From the IMG/VR virus record IMGVR_UViG_3300035195_000113, positions 1 through 59,930 of that record: DNA of 59,930 bases, one strand, 5' to 3'. Of the stretch, positions 13,351 to 21,684 are shown one piece after another. Numbering within the stretch: the first letter of the stretch is position 1; each line of letters opens with the position of its first letter. The translations under genes and the position numbers were made by a program. The notes below the pieces were generated by a model. It did no database searches and was not told where the DNA came from. It saw only the letters and a list, made by a program, of their open reading frames with translations. The stretch is from a virus.

Positions 13351-13500
13351 TTAGGACAGGACGAGCGAGGTGAGCTGTGGCGGGTTAGGTGGAGGCTGCA
13401 TATACGGTGGGAATCGGGGATTGTAGGCGGGGCTGGTGAAAAACTTTTGACTTTGGTTTTAGTGCGAGTGGCCGGGGGGAGGGGGGATACGCAGTACCTC
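13351..13500 (+). other. G-rich, GC-rich tract in control region (possible G-quadruplex, origin or packaging signal)
   Basis: The plus strand carries many G runs, including GGCGGG, GGTGGAGG, GGTGGG, GGGG and two hexa-G runs separated by one A near 13480. In 13351-13440 I count 54 G+C of 90, with 43 G against 11 C, in a genome that is otherwise clearly AT-rich. It may fold as quadruplex or serve as origin, pause or packaging site. Nothing proves which. Confidence 0.5.
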
Positions 13501-13510
13501 TAATTATCTA

Positions 13511-13528
13511 ATACTTTTCAAAAAGTAT
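13511..13528. promoter_or_regulatory. Perfect 8-bp inverted repeat
   Basis: ATACTTTT-CA-AAAAGTAT. This AT-rich dyad sits about 80 bases before the first rightward gene, followed by AT-rich TATAAGTATATATAAG, which may be promoter core sequence. A regulator operator is the simplest reading; a weak terminator is the alternative. Confidence 0.4.
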
Positions 13529-13608
13529 GACAATAGCCTATAAGTATATATAAGTAACTATCTAGTGTCACACTTTAAAACTTCTTAAAACTATGTGATT
13601 ATAGTGAT

Positions 13609-13845
13609 ATGGCAAAGAAAGAACCAGGAAACTCACAAGGATTATCCCCTACTGCTTTAAAAGATAAGAGAGAAAGAGACAAAGCAATGGCTATGACGCC
13701 TAGACGTACAGCTATGAGATCCCAAAACCAGTCAATCGGCCAAACCTCAACTAGAGATATTCATCACGTAAATGGAGTCGCTGGTAAAACAATATACCAG
13801 TCAATATCTCAGAACAGAGACACAAGTAAAGAAAGAAACGCTTAA
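13609..13845 (+). CDS. Hypothetical basic protein, 78 aa
   Basis: First rightward gene. MAKKEPGNSQGLSPTALKDK, a strongly basic central region, then DIHHVNGVAGKTIYQSISQNR. The HH...N pair faintly recalls an HNH finger, but key elements are missing. Probably a small virion-associated or nucleic-acid-binding protein; unassigned. Confidence 0.6.
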   Translation: MAKKEPGNSQGLSPTALKDKRERDKAMAMTPRRTAMRSQNQSIGQTSTRDIHHVNGVAGKTIYQSISQNRDTSKERNA

Positions 13846-13889
13846 AGACAGCGTACCCGGCAATTTTGCCACAACCTAAATACCATATA

Positions 13890-14180
13890 ATGACGTATTT
13901 TTATTACAAGACTAACACGTGGAATAGTCAACCACAAGTAACCGAAGACCAAATAGAACTTTGGAAACACCTCGCAGCCAAAAAGAACTGGAGGATTGTA
14001 CAATTACCTAATGGATTTTACCAAACAGAATACAAGGATGTCGATTCAGAACAATGGAACGATGTTACTCGTAGAGAAACCTTAGAAGGAGCTGAACAAG
14101 CAATTGATGGAAGCATCGATCACTACAGTAAAAAGCTAGAGTTTTTAAAAGGACCTAAAGTAATTAAAACATTTAAATAA
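13890..14180 (+). CDS. Hypothetical protein, 96 aa
   Basis: The ATG at 13890 (MTYFYYKTNTW) is chosen; a TTG 24 bases upstream could extend it. Aromatic N-terminus, then QLPNGFYQTEYKD, and a helical region with acidic and basic residues ending in KVIKTFK. It directly precedes groEL, probably in the same operon. No domain recognised. Confidence 0.55.
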   Translation: MTYFYYKTNTWNSQPQVTEDQIELWKHLAAKKNWRIVQLPNGFYQTEYKDVDSEQWNDVTRRETLEGAEQAIDGSIDHYSKKLEFLKGPKVIKTFK

Positions 14181-14201
14181 TACTTAATACAATTTAATCT
14201 A

Positions 14202-15767
14202 ATGGAATATAATAACCCTAGCGAGTTAGTAAAGGAACTATCCTTTGGTGATGATGCTAAACAAAAAGTAATAAATGGTGTAGACAAACTAGCTAAAGCA
14301 GTGAAGTCTACGTTAGGAGCTTCAGGTAAGTGTGTAATTTACGAAGATGCTCGTGGAAGACCGGTGATAACAAAAGATGGTGTAACCGTTGCGGAAAGCG
14401 TAGTCTTAATGGACCCGGTCGAAAACATAGGAGCAACACTTATTAAGGAAGCTGCTAAAAACACAGTGAAAGAAGCAGGTGACGGTACTACTACAGCTAC
14501 CGTACTTGCTGAATCACTACTAAAAGAAGCATCGTCAGCCGTAGGATCTGTAAGAGATATAAAGCTTGGTATTGCTTCTTGTGCTAAAAAAGTAAATGAT
14601 TACTTAGATAGTGTATCTATAGAAGTAAAAGGTGAAATGTTAAAAGATGTAGCAGCTATATCATGTAACAATGATGCTACACTAGGAGCTATAATATCTG
14701 AAGCTTATGAAAAAGTAGGTGAATCAGGTGTTGTACTAATGGAAGAATCAGAAGATGATAGAACATACGTTGAGATTGTTGATGGAGTTCAATTAGAGTC
14801 TGGTTTAAAATCACAGCATCTTATTACTGATAGAGACAAACAAAGAATTGTTCTTGACAAACCAATGGTTTTAATAGTTGCATCGGAAATACCTAACGTA
14901 AGAAAGATACAACCTATACTAGAACATGTTATAAAGCATAAAAGATCACTACTTATAGTAGCTGAAGTTGATACACAGGTATCATCTACGTTACTAATGA
15001 ATAAAGTTAAAGGTAATATTAAAGTAAACTTTATAGATCCACCAGGATTTGGGCCAACAAAGCAAAGTACGCTTGAAGATTTAGCATTTTTAACAGGTGC
15101 TACTATAATGGACGAAAACCTAGGTGATGATTTAGACCTTATAACCGTTGATTGTTTAGGTGAAGTGCAAAAATCGGTCACAGATGATAAAACAACAGTA
15201 CTAACCACATTGGATTTAGGCTTAGATTTAGAAGAAAGGATCAAGGATGTGCACAAAAGCATAAAAAAAGAAAAAAACCAGTACATTAAACGTAGATTAG
15301 AGCAAAGATTAGCCATGTTAAGTGGTTCAGTTGGTATAGTCAAGGTCGGTGCTGATTCAGCTGTTGAGCTGAAAGAGAAAAAAGATAGAGTTGAAGACTC
15401 TATATACGCTGTGAAAGCCGCCTTGAAAGAAGGAATAGTCCCGGGCGGTGGAGTAGCGCTGTTTGATGCAGCAAAAAACATTGAACCAAGCAACTTAGGT
15501 GAAGAAATACTGTTAAAATCAATATTATCTCCATTTTACACTATATTAGACAATGCAGGTATAAAAAACAACGTAGTAAAAGGCGTTGTTACTGGTTACG
15601 GAATAGATGTAACCACTGGCAACTGTGTTAATATGGTTGAAAAAGGTATAATTGACCCAGTACTAGTAACTAAGTCAGCTTTAAAAAATGCAATATCAGT
15701 AGCTTCTACTATAATATCTGCAGATTGTGTAATCTCTAACGTAAGGATCGAAAATGCAAGCAGTTAA
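14202..15767 (+). CDS. groEL: Phage-encoded GroEL-type chaperonin (Cpn60)
   Basis: 521 aa, near full GroEL length but without the Gly-Gly-Met C-terminal tail. Group I signatures: [10 protein letters not shown] at 55-64 with the equivalent of Asp52, [14 protein letters not shown] at 91-104 (nucleotide-binding Asp94), the apical domain in the middle, [20 protein letters not shown], and YGIDVTTGN. It should form an ATP-driven folding chamber, probably for capsid or fibre proteins. The C-terminal 14 bases overlap groES, reversing the usual groES-groEL order. The sequence is clearly divergent from bacterial GroEL, so it is a true phage version and not a recent host copy. Confidence 0.95.
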   Translation: MEYNNPSELVKELSFGDDAKQKVINGVDKLAKAVKSTLGASGKCVIYEDARGRPVITKDGVTVAESVVLMDPVENIGATLIKEAAKNTVKEAGDGTTTATVLAESLLKEASSAVGSVRDIKLGIASCAKKVNDYLDSVSIEVKGEMLKDVAAISCNNDATLGAIISEAYEKVGESGVVLMEESEDDRTYVEIVDGVQLESGLKSQHLITDRDKQRIVLDKPMVLIVASEIPNVRKIQPILEHVIKHKRSLLIVAEVDTQVSSTLLMNKVKGNIKVNFIDPPGFGPTKQSTLEDLAFLTGATIMDENLGDDLDLITVDCLGEVQKSVTDDKTTVLTTLDLGLDLEERIKDVHKSIKKEKNQYIKRRLEQRLAMLSGSVGIVKVGADSAVELKEKKDRVEDSIYAVKAALKEGIVPGGGVALFDAAKNIEPSNLGEEILLKSILSPFYTILDNAGIKNNVVKGVVTGYGIDVTTGNCVNMVEKGIIDPVLVTKSALKNAISVASTIISADCVISNVRIENASS

Positions 15768-16011
15768 TTATTATATAGTAGTAGAAAATATAAAAGTTGA
15801 GCAAAAAAAAGTAGCTGGACTTATATTGACAGATAAAACAGACACAGAGAACAGGTATATTAAAGCTAGGATACTTTCCATTGGGAATCTAGTCAAAGGT
15901 GTAAGAGAAGGTGATATAGTGTGCTACGATAGACATGCTGGTCACAGTATACAGGTTAAAGATAATGTGTACAAGGTTATACAAGTTGGTGATGTAGTTT
16001 TGATTGAATGA
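15754..16011 (+). CDS. groES: Phage-encoded GroES-type co-chaperonin (Cpn10)
   Basis: 85 aa. A mobile-loop-like VAGLILTD (residues 20-27), then IKARILSIGN, VREGDIVCYDRHAGHSI and VYKVIQVGDVVLIE follow the GroES beta-barrel order. It should cap the phage chaperonin encoded immediately upstream, which it overlaps by 14 bases. Confidence 0.88.
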   Translation: MQAVNYYIVVENIKVEQKKVAGLILTDKTDTENRYIKARILSIGNLVKGVREGDIVCYDRHAGHSIQVKDNVYKVIQVGDVVLIE

Positions 16012-16448
16012 GACTAGCTGCTTCGGACTTAAGGGAATTAAATTTATTAAAGTATTACAGGCTCGTTAGAAAATGGGCCTGTAAAACTTATAGCCTAAAA
16101 GATGCCGATTTAGAATTACTTATATATTTAGATTGCAAATCGCGATTTACACGTAATGATTTCATAGAGGGCGTTTATACTTATTCTTGGGATAAAAACA
16201 GATGGGAGAGGCTTAGAAGAGATGGTTGGATAGATGTTTGGAGGGAAAGAAATAGAACTACACAAAAATATGCTATTTACAAAACCTCATTTAAATGCAG
16301 TCAATTAATAACTAGAATATATAGAATACTACTAGCTGAAGAGGATCTACCTACTTCAGAGAGAAGTAAGTTTTACAAAAACAAATCATATACAGATAAA
16401 GTTTATAATAAATCTATAAACGATATGATAAAAGATAAAAACAGGTAA
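16008..16448 (+). CDS. Winged-helix (MarR-like) DNA-binding protein
   Basis: 146 aa. SDLRELNLLKYYRLVRKWACK, then LKDADLELLIYLDCKSRFTRNDF, then WERLRRDGWIDVWRERNRTTQKYAIYKTS gives the helix, recognition helix and beta-wing layout of MarR-type winged helices. The C-terminus is helical and basic. I recall close relatives in aquatic phages. It is probably a regulator of the rightward (late) genes. Start overlaps groES by four bases. Confidence 0.75.
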   Translation: MRLAASDLRELNLLKYYRLVRKWACKTYSLKDADLELLIYLDCKSRFTRNDFIEGVYTYSWDKNRWERLRRDGWIDVWRERNRTTQKYAIYKTSFKCSQLITRIYRILLAEEDLPTSERSKFYKNKSYTDKVYNKSINDMIKDKNR

Positions 16449-16450
16449 TT

Positions 16451-16672
16451 ATGAAAGGAATAGGTCCAAATAACTTAGGTATGTCAAAAATGGCAGGCAG
16501 CGACTGCTGTGGAATACCAAACTGTGGTTGCGAAGATAGTGCAGCTAAATTTAACGATAAGCTAGAAAGTCAAGCGATTAATGGTAATTTACCTGAAAAT
16601 TTCGCTAAAGCAGTTATGGAGAATAAAGAAAAGTCCGCTACACCGTTAAAAAAGAAAAACTGTAGCTACTAA
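16451..16672 (+). CDS. Small Cys-rich protein, 73 aa, with SATPLK tail
   Basis: A cysteine cluster near residues 19-27 (CCGIPNCGC), then an acidic helical region and a basic tail SATPLKKKNCSY. The TPLK peptide recurs in the next virion-type proteins. Possibly a small structural or packaged protein. Last base shared with the next ATG. Confidence 0.55.
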   Translation: MKGIGPNNLGMSKMAGSDCCGIPNCGCEDSAAKFNDKLESQAINGNLPENFAKAVMENKEKSATPLKKKNCSY

Positions 16673-17040
16673 TGGCCTACAAGCAACCAAATGATGTCAA
16701 TAGCCTATTAGGGCTAGATCCTGTTACAACAACCTATAGTAACCCTGTGTTTCTAAAAGATTTAGAAGGTGAGATAAAAGCTGAAGCTAACATGGATGGT
16801 ACTACATTCATAGATAAGTCATTGTCAGCTAAAGATAGAATAGAGTGTAAAAAACACGAAGATATACATCACGACCAAATGGGTCAAAATAGATTAGGTT
16901 ATGACAATAAAAATGTTTATTGGAAAAAAGACACTAAATCACCTATGAAAGTATATTCTAGAGAAACTATGGCTGAAGGTGCTCATAACTTAGAGTGGGA
17001 GTCTGAAGCACATGCAGTTCATAAACCAGTTAAAAAATAA
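16672..17040 (+). CDS. Putative mini zinc metallopeptidase-like protein (HExxH), 122 aa
   Basis: CKKHEDIHHDQM carries an HExxH motif at residues 62-66 (H62, E63, H66), followed downstream by LEWESEAHAVH near residues 107-116, which could give the third metal ligand. The size is minimal for a zincin. If active, it might process neighbouring virion proteins; the motif could also be chance. It lies among small proteins with shared TP(L/F)K peptides. Confidence 0.5.
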   Translation: MAYKQPNDVNSLLGLDPVTTTYSNPVFLKDLEGEIKAEANMDGTTFIDKSLSAKDRIECKKHEDIHHDQMGQNRLGYDNKNVYWKKDTKSPMKVYSRETMAEGAHNLEWESEAHAVHKPVKK

Positions 17041-17043
17041 ATT

Positions 17044-17334
17044 ATGAGTAAACAAGATTACACACCGTATAACATATATCAAAAAAGAAAGATGGCTGAA
17101 TCAGCTACTCCGCTAAAAAGTATATATGCACAAAATTCAAATATGTTCTTAAACTCAGTTCCTACACTTAGAAACGGCTTGCAGTCAGGTTTTGATGCTG
17201 AAGGTGGTGATAAAAAAAGACCATTACCTATTATAGACAAGAGCAAAAAGAAAGATGACAAGAATGACGAAAGCAAAAACCTTACTGTTAATATGACAGG
17301 TACGGGTACAACTAACACTGATACTGAAGAGTAG
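17044..17334 (+). CDS. Hypothetical low-complexity protein, 96 aa
   Basis: MSKQDYTPYNIYQKRKMAE then SATPLKSIYAQNS, and a Lys/Asp-rich middle ending in a Thr/Gly-rich tail. It is probably disordered. The SATPLK peptide is shared with the 73-aa protein two genes upstream. Likely a virion-associated accessory protein. Confidence 0.55.
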   Translation: MSKQDYTPYNIYQKRKMAESATPLKSIYAQNSNMFLNSVPTLRNGLQSGFDAEGGDKKRPLPIIDKSKKKDDKNDESKNLTVNMTGTGTTNTDTEE

Positions 17335-17355
17335 AATAATTAAAAAAATATAAAC

Positions 17356-18276
17356 ATGTTAAGAAAAGCAACTGGAACTCCTTTCAAACTAAGAAGCGGT
17401 ACTCCATTAAAAAAAGATAAGTTACCAGATGGGGTTACTACATCTAGTAGGGACTTAGGCCAAATGGCTAATGACGAAAATCAGTTAGTTAATGTTACCG
17501 AAAACACAACAACTACGCCTGATTACAGTGGTAACGCAGGTAAAGTAGTTAAAGCATCTAAAAATAGATGTGGTATAGAAGTTCCATGGAGTGACCCAAG
17601 ATGTGTTGCTTACAGTAAAATGAGTGATGATGAAATTAAAGAATCAGAACAAAACCAAGGACTAAGAGAAGGTTATGAACCAGCTCAAGAAGGTGGTGAA
17701 GAGGTTAGTTATGAAACTACACCTATACCTCAACCTGGAACTCCTGGAGACGAAACAGATCCTTTCACAGCTGCTGAAGGTAGAAATCAATTTAAATATA
17801 ATAAGCAGTCTGCTAATAGAGCTATAAAAGCTGCTAAAAGAGTAAAAAAAGCTAATGATGGTACTGTATTCAGTAGGTTATTTACTAAAGATGGTAGAGC
17901 AAAAGGCAAAGCAGCAAAAGAAGCATATCAAAACGAAAAATCTGAAATATTAAGTGAGGCTGCTGACGCGGCTCAAAATATGTCGCGTAACTCTAATGAT
18001 CAACTAACTCAAGGTAGAAACGCTTGGAGAAGCGGTGAAAAAGTAGGTTACCGTAAAGAAATGAGTAAAGGAACTGAAGGGCAAGATTTTACTATAGCAC
18101 CTGAAGGAACAAAAAAATTAAGCAGTCTTACTGGTAGTCAATCTACAAACGCTAATCCATTTAGCGGTATGGAAGAAAGACTTCAAGAGCTTAAAGATTT
18201 TAAATTAACAACAGGTCCAAAATATGGTAGAAGCAAAGCACCTACACCTTTTAAACTAAACAAATATAAGAAATAA
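17356..18276 (+). CDS. Hypothetical virion-type protein, 306 aa
   Basis: N-terminus ATGTPFKLRSGTPLKKDK and C-terminus APTPFKLNKYKK bracket the protein with the same TP(F/L)K peptide. TTPDYSGNAGK occurs near residue 55. The middle is Ala/Lys-rich helical (NRAIKAAKRVKKAND), and the rest is polar and probably disordered. The shared peptides with neighbours suggest packaging or assembly tags. No enzyme domain recognised. Confidence 0.6.
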   Translation: MLRKATGTPFKLRSGTPLKKDKLPDGVTTSSRDLGQMANDENQLVNVTENTTTTPDYSGNAGKVVKASKNRCGIEVPWSDPRCVAYSKMSDDEIKESEQNQGLREGYEPAQEGGEEVSYETTPIPQPGTPGDETDPFTAAEGRNQFKYNKQSANRAIKAAKRVKKANDGTVFSRLFTKDGRAKGKAAKEAYQNEKSEILSEAADAAQNMSRNSNDQLTQGRNAWRSGEKVGYRKEMSKGTEGQDFTIAPEGTKKLSSLTGSQSTNANPFSGMEERLQELKDFKLTTGPKYGRSKAPTPFKLNKYKK

Positions 18277-19061
18277 TGGGTAAATTCAAATTAAACAAAA
18301 CATCAGACAACTTATTCCACAAGATATCTGAGTCAAAACTAGATGGTGGAAAAGTAACACAGCAACCACAAGTTAATATGGAAGCACCGTCTTCACCTGC
18401 TAAACTACTAGGTCCTATAGGAACTGGTATTTTAGGAGCTGCAGCTGGTTATTTTGCTAAAAAAGTATTTGGTGGTAGTGACAAGCCAGCTAGTAGTGAC
18501 AAGCCAGCTAAACCATCTCAGAAAAAAGATCTATCAATGACACCTTATTCTATAAAAGACGGTAAAGGTACTATTCATGGTCCTAAAGTTAGTTATGATA
18601 TGGCTTACAATAAAGCTAAAAAAACTAAGCAATATGCTAATATGTCTAAAGACGAGTATATTACTGAAGCTAAAAGACAAACAGCTAATTTTAAGAAAAC
18701 AGGTAAATGGGACGCAAGTGGAGCATCTAAGCCTAGAAAAAAAGTAGAAGCTGTTTCTGCTATTAAACCAGCAAGCATACAAGCTAGTGCTGCTAAACCT
18801 ACGGCTAATGTAGAAATTAAAAAGCCAGTACAAGCTGTAGAGTCTAAACCTGCAAAACAAACTAAATCACAAAAGTTAAGATCTAAAGGCGAAGCTGTTT
18901 TAAGTAATGATAATTTCTCTACAGCAAAGAAACAAAGAAAATCTAAAAGAATTAGAAAAAGATACGATAAAGCTGTTGCAAAAGAGCAAAAACAAAATAA
19001 TAAGAAAACCAAGAAATCAAGTGCTCCTGATTATAGTGGTGGTGCTTCAGGTTTCATGTAA
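18276..19061 (+). CDS. Hypothetical basic protein with Gly/Ala-rich hydrophobic segment, 261 aa
   Basis: LLGPIGTGILGAAAGYFAKKV (about residues 44-64, one break omitted in naming) is a Gly/Ala-rich hydrophobic segment. The rest is very Lys-rich and low complexity. The end is APDYSGGASGFM, sharing PDYSG with two other proteins. Such basic proteins with one membrane-active segment are often packaged and ejected. The assignment is by composition only. Confidence 0.55.
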   Translation: MGKFKLNKTSDNLFHKISESKLDGGKVTQQPQVNMEAPSSPAKLLGPIGTGILGAAAGYFAKKVFGGSDKPASSDKPAKPSQKKDLSMTPYSIKDGKGTIHGPKVSYDMAYNKAKKTKQYANMSKDEYITEAKRQTANFKKTGKWDASGASKPRKKVEAVSAIKPASIQASAAKPTANVEIKKPVQAVESKPAKQTKSQKLRSKGEAVLSNDNFSTAKKQRKSKRIRKRYDKAVAKEQKQNNKKTKKSSAPDYSGGASGFM

Positions 19062-19071
19062 ATAAAAAAAT

Positions 19072-19527
19072 ATGTCTAAGAAGAAATTTTCAGAAAGTAC
19101 AGTTGGTAAACTTTTGTTTGGAGCTGCTTCTATGATAAATCCAACTCTCGGAAATATTTTAAAAGGTGTTACATCTCCTGCAGATGCAATAGCTGAGATA
19201 GGTAAATCAGGTGTAAGCAACGAAGATAAGATAAAGTTACAACAAATAATATACGAACAACAAAATAAAGAGATAGAGTCTATAACATCAAGATGGCAAG
19301 CAGATTCAATTTCAGATTCGTGGCTATCTAAAAACGTACGCCCGCTAGTACTAGTGTGGTGTATTGTTATATTCTCTCTAGCAGGAATATTAGATAGTGT
19401 AGATTCAATACCTTTTAACATAGGTAGTACTTGGAACGATACTTTTGAAAAAGTAATGATGGCAGTTGTTTTAGCTTATTTTGGCGGTCGAACGACTGAG
19501 AAAGCTACAAGCATGTTTAAAAAATAA
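19072..19527 (+). CDS. Holin, GTA-type 3TM superfamily
   Basis: 151 aa. SRWQADSISDSWLSKNVRPL, then a hydrophobic segment VLVWCIVIFSLAGIL and a second MMAVVLAYFGGRTTEK fit the 3TM holin family first described in gene transfer agents (RW.AD..SDSWL..N.RP then TM). An N-terminal hydrophobic or amphipathic part (LLFGAASMINPTLGNIL) may be the third segment. It should permeabilise the inner membrane to release lytic enzyme at lysis. Confidence 0.8.
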   Translation: MSKKKFSESTVGKLLFGAASMINPTLGNILKGVTSPADAIAEIGKSGVSNEDKIKLQQIIYEQQNKEIESITSRWQADSISDSWLSKNVRPLVLVWCIVIFSLAGILDSVDSIPFNIGSTWNDTFEKVMMAVVLAYFGGRTTEKATSMFKK

Positions 19528-19532
19528 CGTAA

Positions 19533-20240
19533 ATGGCTAGAATAAGTACATATGAGCAAGATAGCAATATAACGACAGGCGACAAGCTGTTAGGTACTGA
19601 CAGTGGTGGAGGTACTAGAAATTTCGTTGTAAACGATTTATCTTCTTTTCTAGCAGAATCAAACTCTTCAGGTAATAGTAGTAGCTTTACTTTTAGATAC
19701 AAGCAAACTAATAGACTTGCTGGTGATATGAACTTTACTTTGTCAAGTGGAGCTACGTTCGCAAACGTAACAAATATTAAAGTAAGTAAATATAACTATA
19801 ACAAAACTAGTATAGCTATAAATAATGCCTTAGGGCTATTAGGTGGTAAAAACATAATCATTTATGATATAGCCAATAGAAACAACTTTGGAGTTTACAA
19901 GGTTGATAGCTTACAAGTAGATACTAATAGTAATTTTTATAACTTAGCACTAACAGCTAAAACCAATAACGGTTCAGTTGCAGATCAAAAAATATATGGT
20001 ATAGATATATTTACTGAGAGTGGTGGCGATTTAACATTTGCACATCATCAAAATACAGCATCCTCATCATGGGACATAAATCATAACCTAGGTAAATTCC
20101 CTAGTGTTAGTATAAAATTTTCAAGTTCTGATAGTGTTTATACTAATGTAGGTGCTTTTGCTGGGGTAGTATATACTGACGAAAATAACTTAACAATAAA
20201 CTTAGCAGCTGATGAAAGTGGCTACGCATACTTAAACTAA
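19533..20240 (+). CDS. Tail fibre or virion surface protein, 235 aa
   Basis: Starts MARISTYEQDSNITTGDKLLGTD, a common start of aquatic phage tail/fibre subunits. The C-terminal SSWDINHNLGKFPSVSI, VYTDENNLTI and GYAYLN match the small beta domain closing many fibre proteins. It is probably a baseplate or fibre connector for the adhesin block that follows. Confidence 0.65.
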   Translation: MARISTYEQDSNITTGDKLLGTDSGGGTRNFVVNDLSSFLAESNSSGNSSSFTFRYKQTNRLAGDMNFTLSSGATFANVTNIKVSKYNYNKTSIAINNALGLLGGKNIIIYDIANRNNFGVYKVDSLQVDTNSNFYNLALTAKTNNGSVADQKIYGIDIFTESGGDLTFAHHQNTASSSWDINHNLGKFPSVSIKFSSSDSVYTNVGAFAGVVYTDENNLTINLAADESGYAYLN

Positions 20241-20245
20241 AAACA

Positions 20246-21667
20246 ATGGCAATACCTATTTTAAATCACTTAGACTTAAGAAGTGTATCGGAGCTGCAAA
20301 ACGCAATACTCCACAAAACAACAGAAAGCTCTGCATCTAACGTAGAGGGTAAAATAATATATGATACTGGAACAGATTCAGCTAAAGTATATAACGGATC
20401 CATCTGGGTTGATCTAGGTGGTGATATATCTAGGGTCAACATTACAGCTGGAGACGGTTTAACTGGTACTGTAGATACAACAGGTGGAGAACACACGCAA
20501 ACGCTAACAGTTGTTGGTGGTGATGGTATAACAGCTAATGCAGATGAGATTGAAGTAACGGTTGATAATTCAACAATTGAACTAAGTGCTTCAACTGGCG
20601 CTGGTGCTGTTAGAATAAAAGATGCTGGAGTTGTTACAGCTAAACTAGCAGATGATGCCGTAACAACGATTAAGATTACTGATTCTAACGTTACAACTGC
20701 TAAAATAGCAGATGATGGTGTTACGTTGGCTAAACTAGCACATCAAGCAAATAACACTGTTTTTAAAGTAAGTGCGTCTGGCGTACCTATAGCTGGTACT
20801 ATAGATACTGCAAATATAACTGCAGACGCGGTAGATGGAACTAAAATTGCTGATGATGCTGTTGATAGCGAACACATTGCCGCTGATAGCCTTGACACGG
20901 AACATTATGCTGTTGGCTCAGTAGATAACGATGCTTTAAAAGCTGATGCTGTTGATGGTACTAAGATTGCTGATGATGCAATTAACTCAGAGCATATAAC
21001 CAACGGATCTGTAGACAACGTTCATTTAGCAAATGATGGTATAACAATAGGTGGAACAGATGTATCTTTAGGAGGTACAATAACTGCTTTAACTGCTCTT
21101 ACTGACTTAGATTTAACAGCAGGTAATAAAACAATATTTGATACTGTTGGTGCTAACACTCTTACAATGGGAGCTAGTGGAACTACAATTACTATTCCTG
21201 GTAATTTAGTTGTAACAGGTACTACGATAACAAAAAATGAAACTGTAAAAATTGTAGAAAACAATACTATAGAGTTTGAAGGTACTACAGCTGATGATGC
21301 ACATCAAATAAAGCTTTCAGGTGGTGAACCAACTGCTGATAGAACTGTTACTTTACCAGATAATTCAGGTACTATAGCTTTAACAACCGATACAACAGAT
21401 AGACAATTTACAACTCTTATAGGTAATGCATCAGCAGTAGCAATAAATTTAAAGAAACATGGAGTAACTGTAAGTGGTGCTGATAAAAATCTTTCTGCGG
21501 CAATAGGAAACGACAGTACACAGTTTATGGTTCAATTAATCGAAGTATCATCTGGGCTTACAGCTATGGCTGATGTAGCAAGAGGAGCTGATGGACTTGT
21601 CACGATAACATTTGCATCTGCACCAGCTAACAATGCAATAAGAGTTCTTATCACTAAGATAGGATAA
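20246..21667 (+). CDS. Repeat-containing tail fibre, 473 aa
   Basis: The middle consists of tandem short repeats such as DDAVTTIKITDSN, ADDGVTLAKLA and DAVDGTKIADDAV, an (A/D)DAV..TKIADD-type repeat forming trimeric beta or coiled fibre shafts. The N-terminus looks like an attachment domain. The C-terminus (TITFASAPANNAIRVLITKIG) is a small beta domain. Long structural fibre in the host-recognition region. Confidence 0.75.
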   Translation: MAIPILNHLDLRSVSELQNAILHKTTESSASNVEGKIIYDTGTDSAKVYNGSIWVDLGGDISRVNITAGDGLTGTVDTTGGEHTQTLTVVGGDGITANADEIEVTVDNSTIELSASTGAGAVRIKDAGVVTAKLADDAVTTIKITDSNVTTAKIADDGVTLAKLAHQANNTVFKVSASGVPIAGTIDTANITADAVDGTKIADDAVDSEHIAADSLDTEHYAVGSVDNDALKADAVDGTKIADDAINSEHITNGSVDNVHLANDGITIGGTDVSLGGTITALTALTDLDLTAGNKTIFDTVGANTLTMGASGTTITIPGNLVVTGTTITKNETVKIVENNTIEFEGTTADDAHQIKLSGGEPTADRTVTLPDNSGTIALTTDTTDRQFTTLIGNASAVAINLKKHGVTVSGADKNLSAAIGNDSTQFMVQLIEVSSGLTAMADVARGADGLVTITFASAPANNAIRVLITKIG

Positions 21668-21684
21668 TAAAATAAAATTCTCAC

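Noticed and set aside
13282-13503. 73-aa rightward ORF over the control region
   Set aside because: Composition (Trp, Arg and Gly from G-rich DNA) is unlike the other genes; it lies on the iteron-like repeats and G tract and has no leader or coupling. Treated as non-coding.
13609-13845. HNH endonuclease in the first rightward gene
   Set aside because: Only an HH...N pair is visible; the second His and zinc Cys pairs expected for HNH are missing.
14789-15493. 234-aa minus-strand ORF inside groEL
   Set aside because: Full antisense shadow of a clearly real chaperonin gene; Ser/Phe/Leu-rich composition typical of antisense frames.
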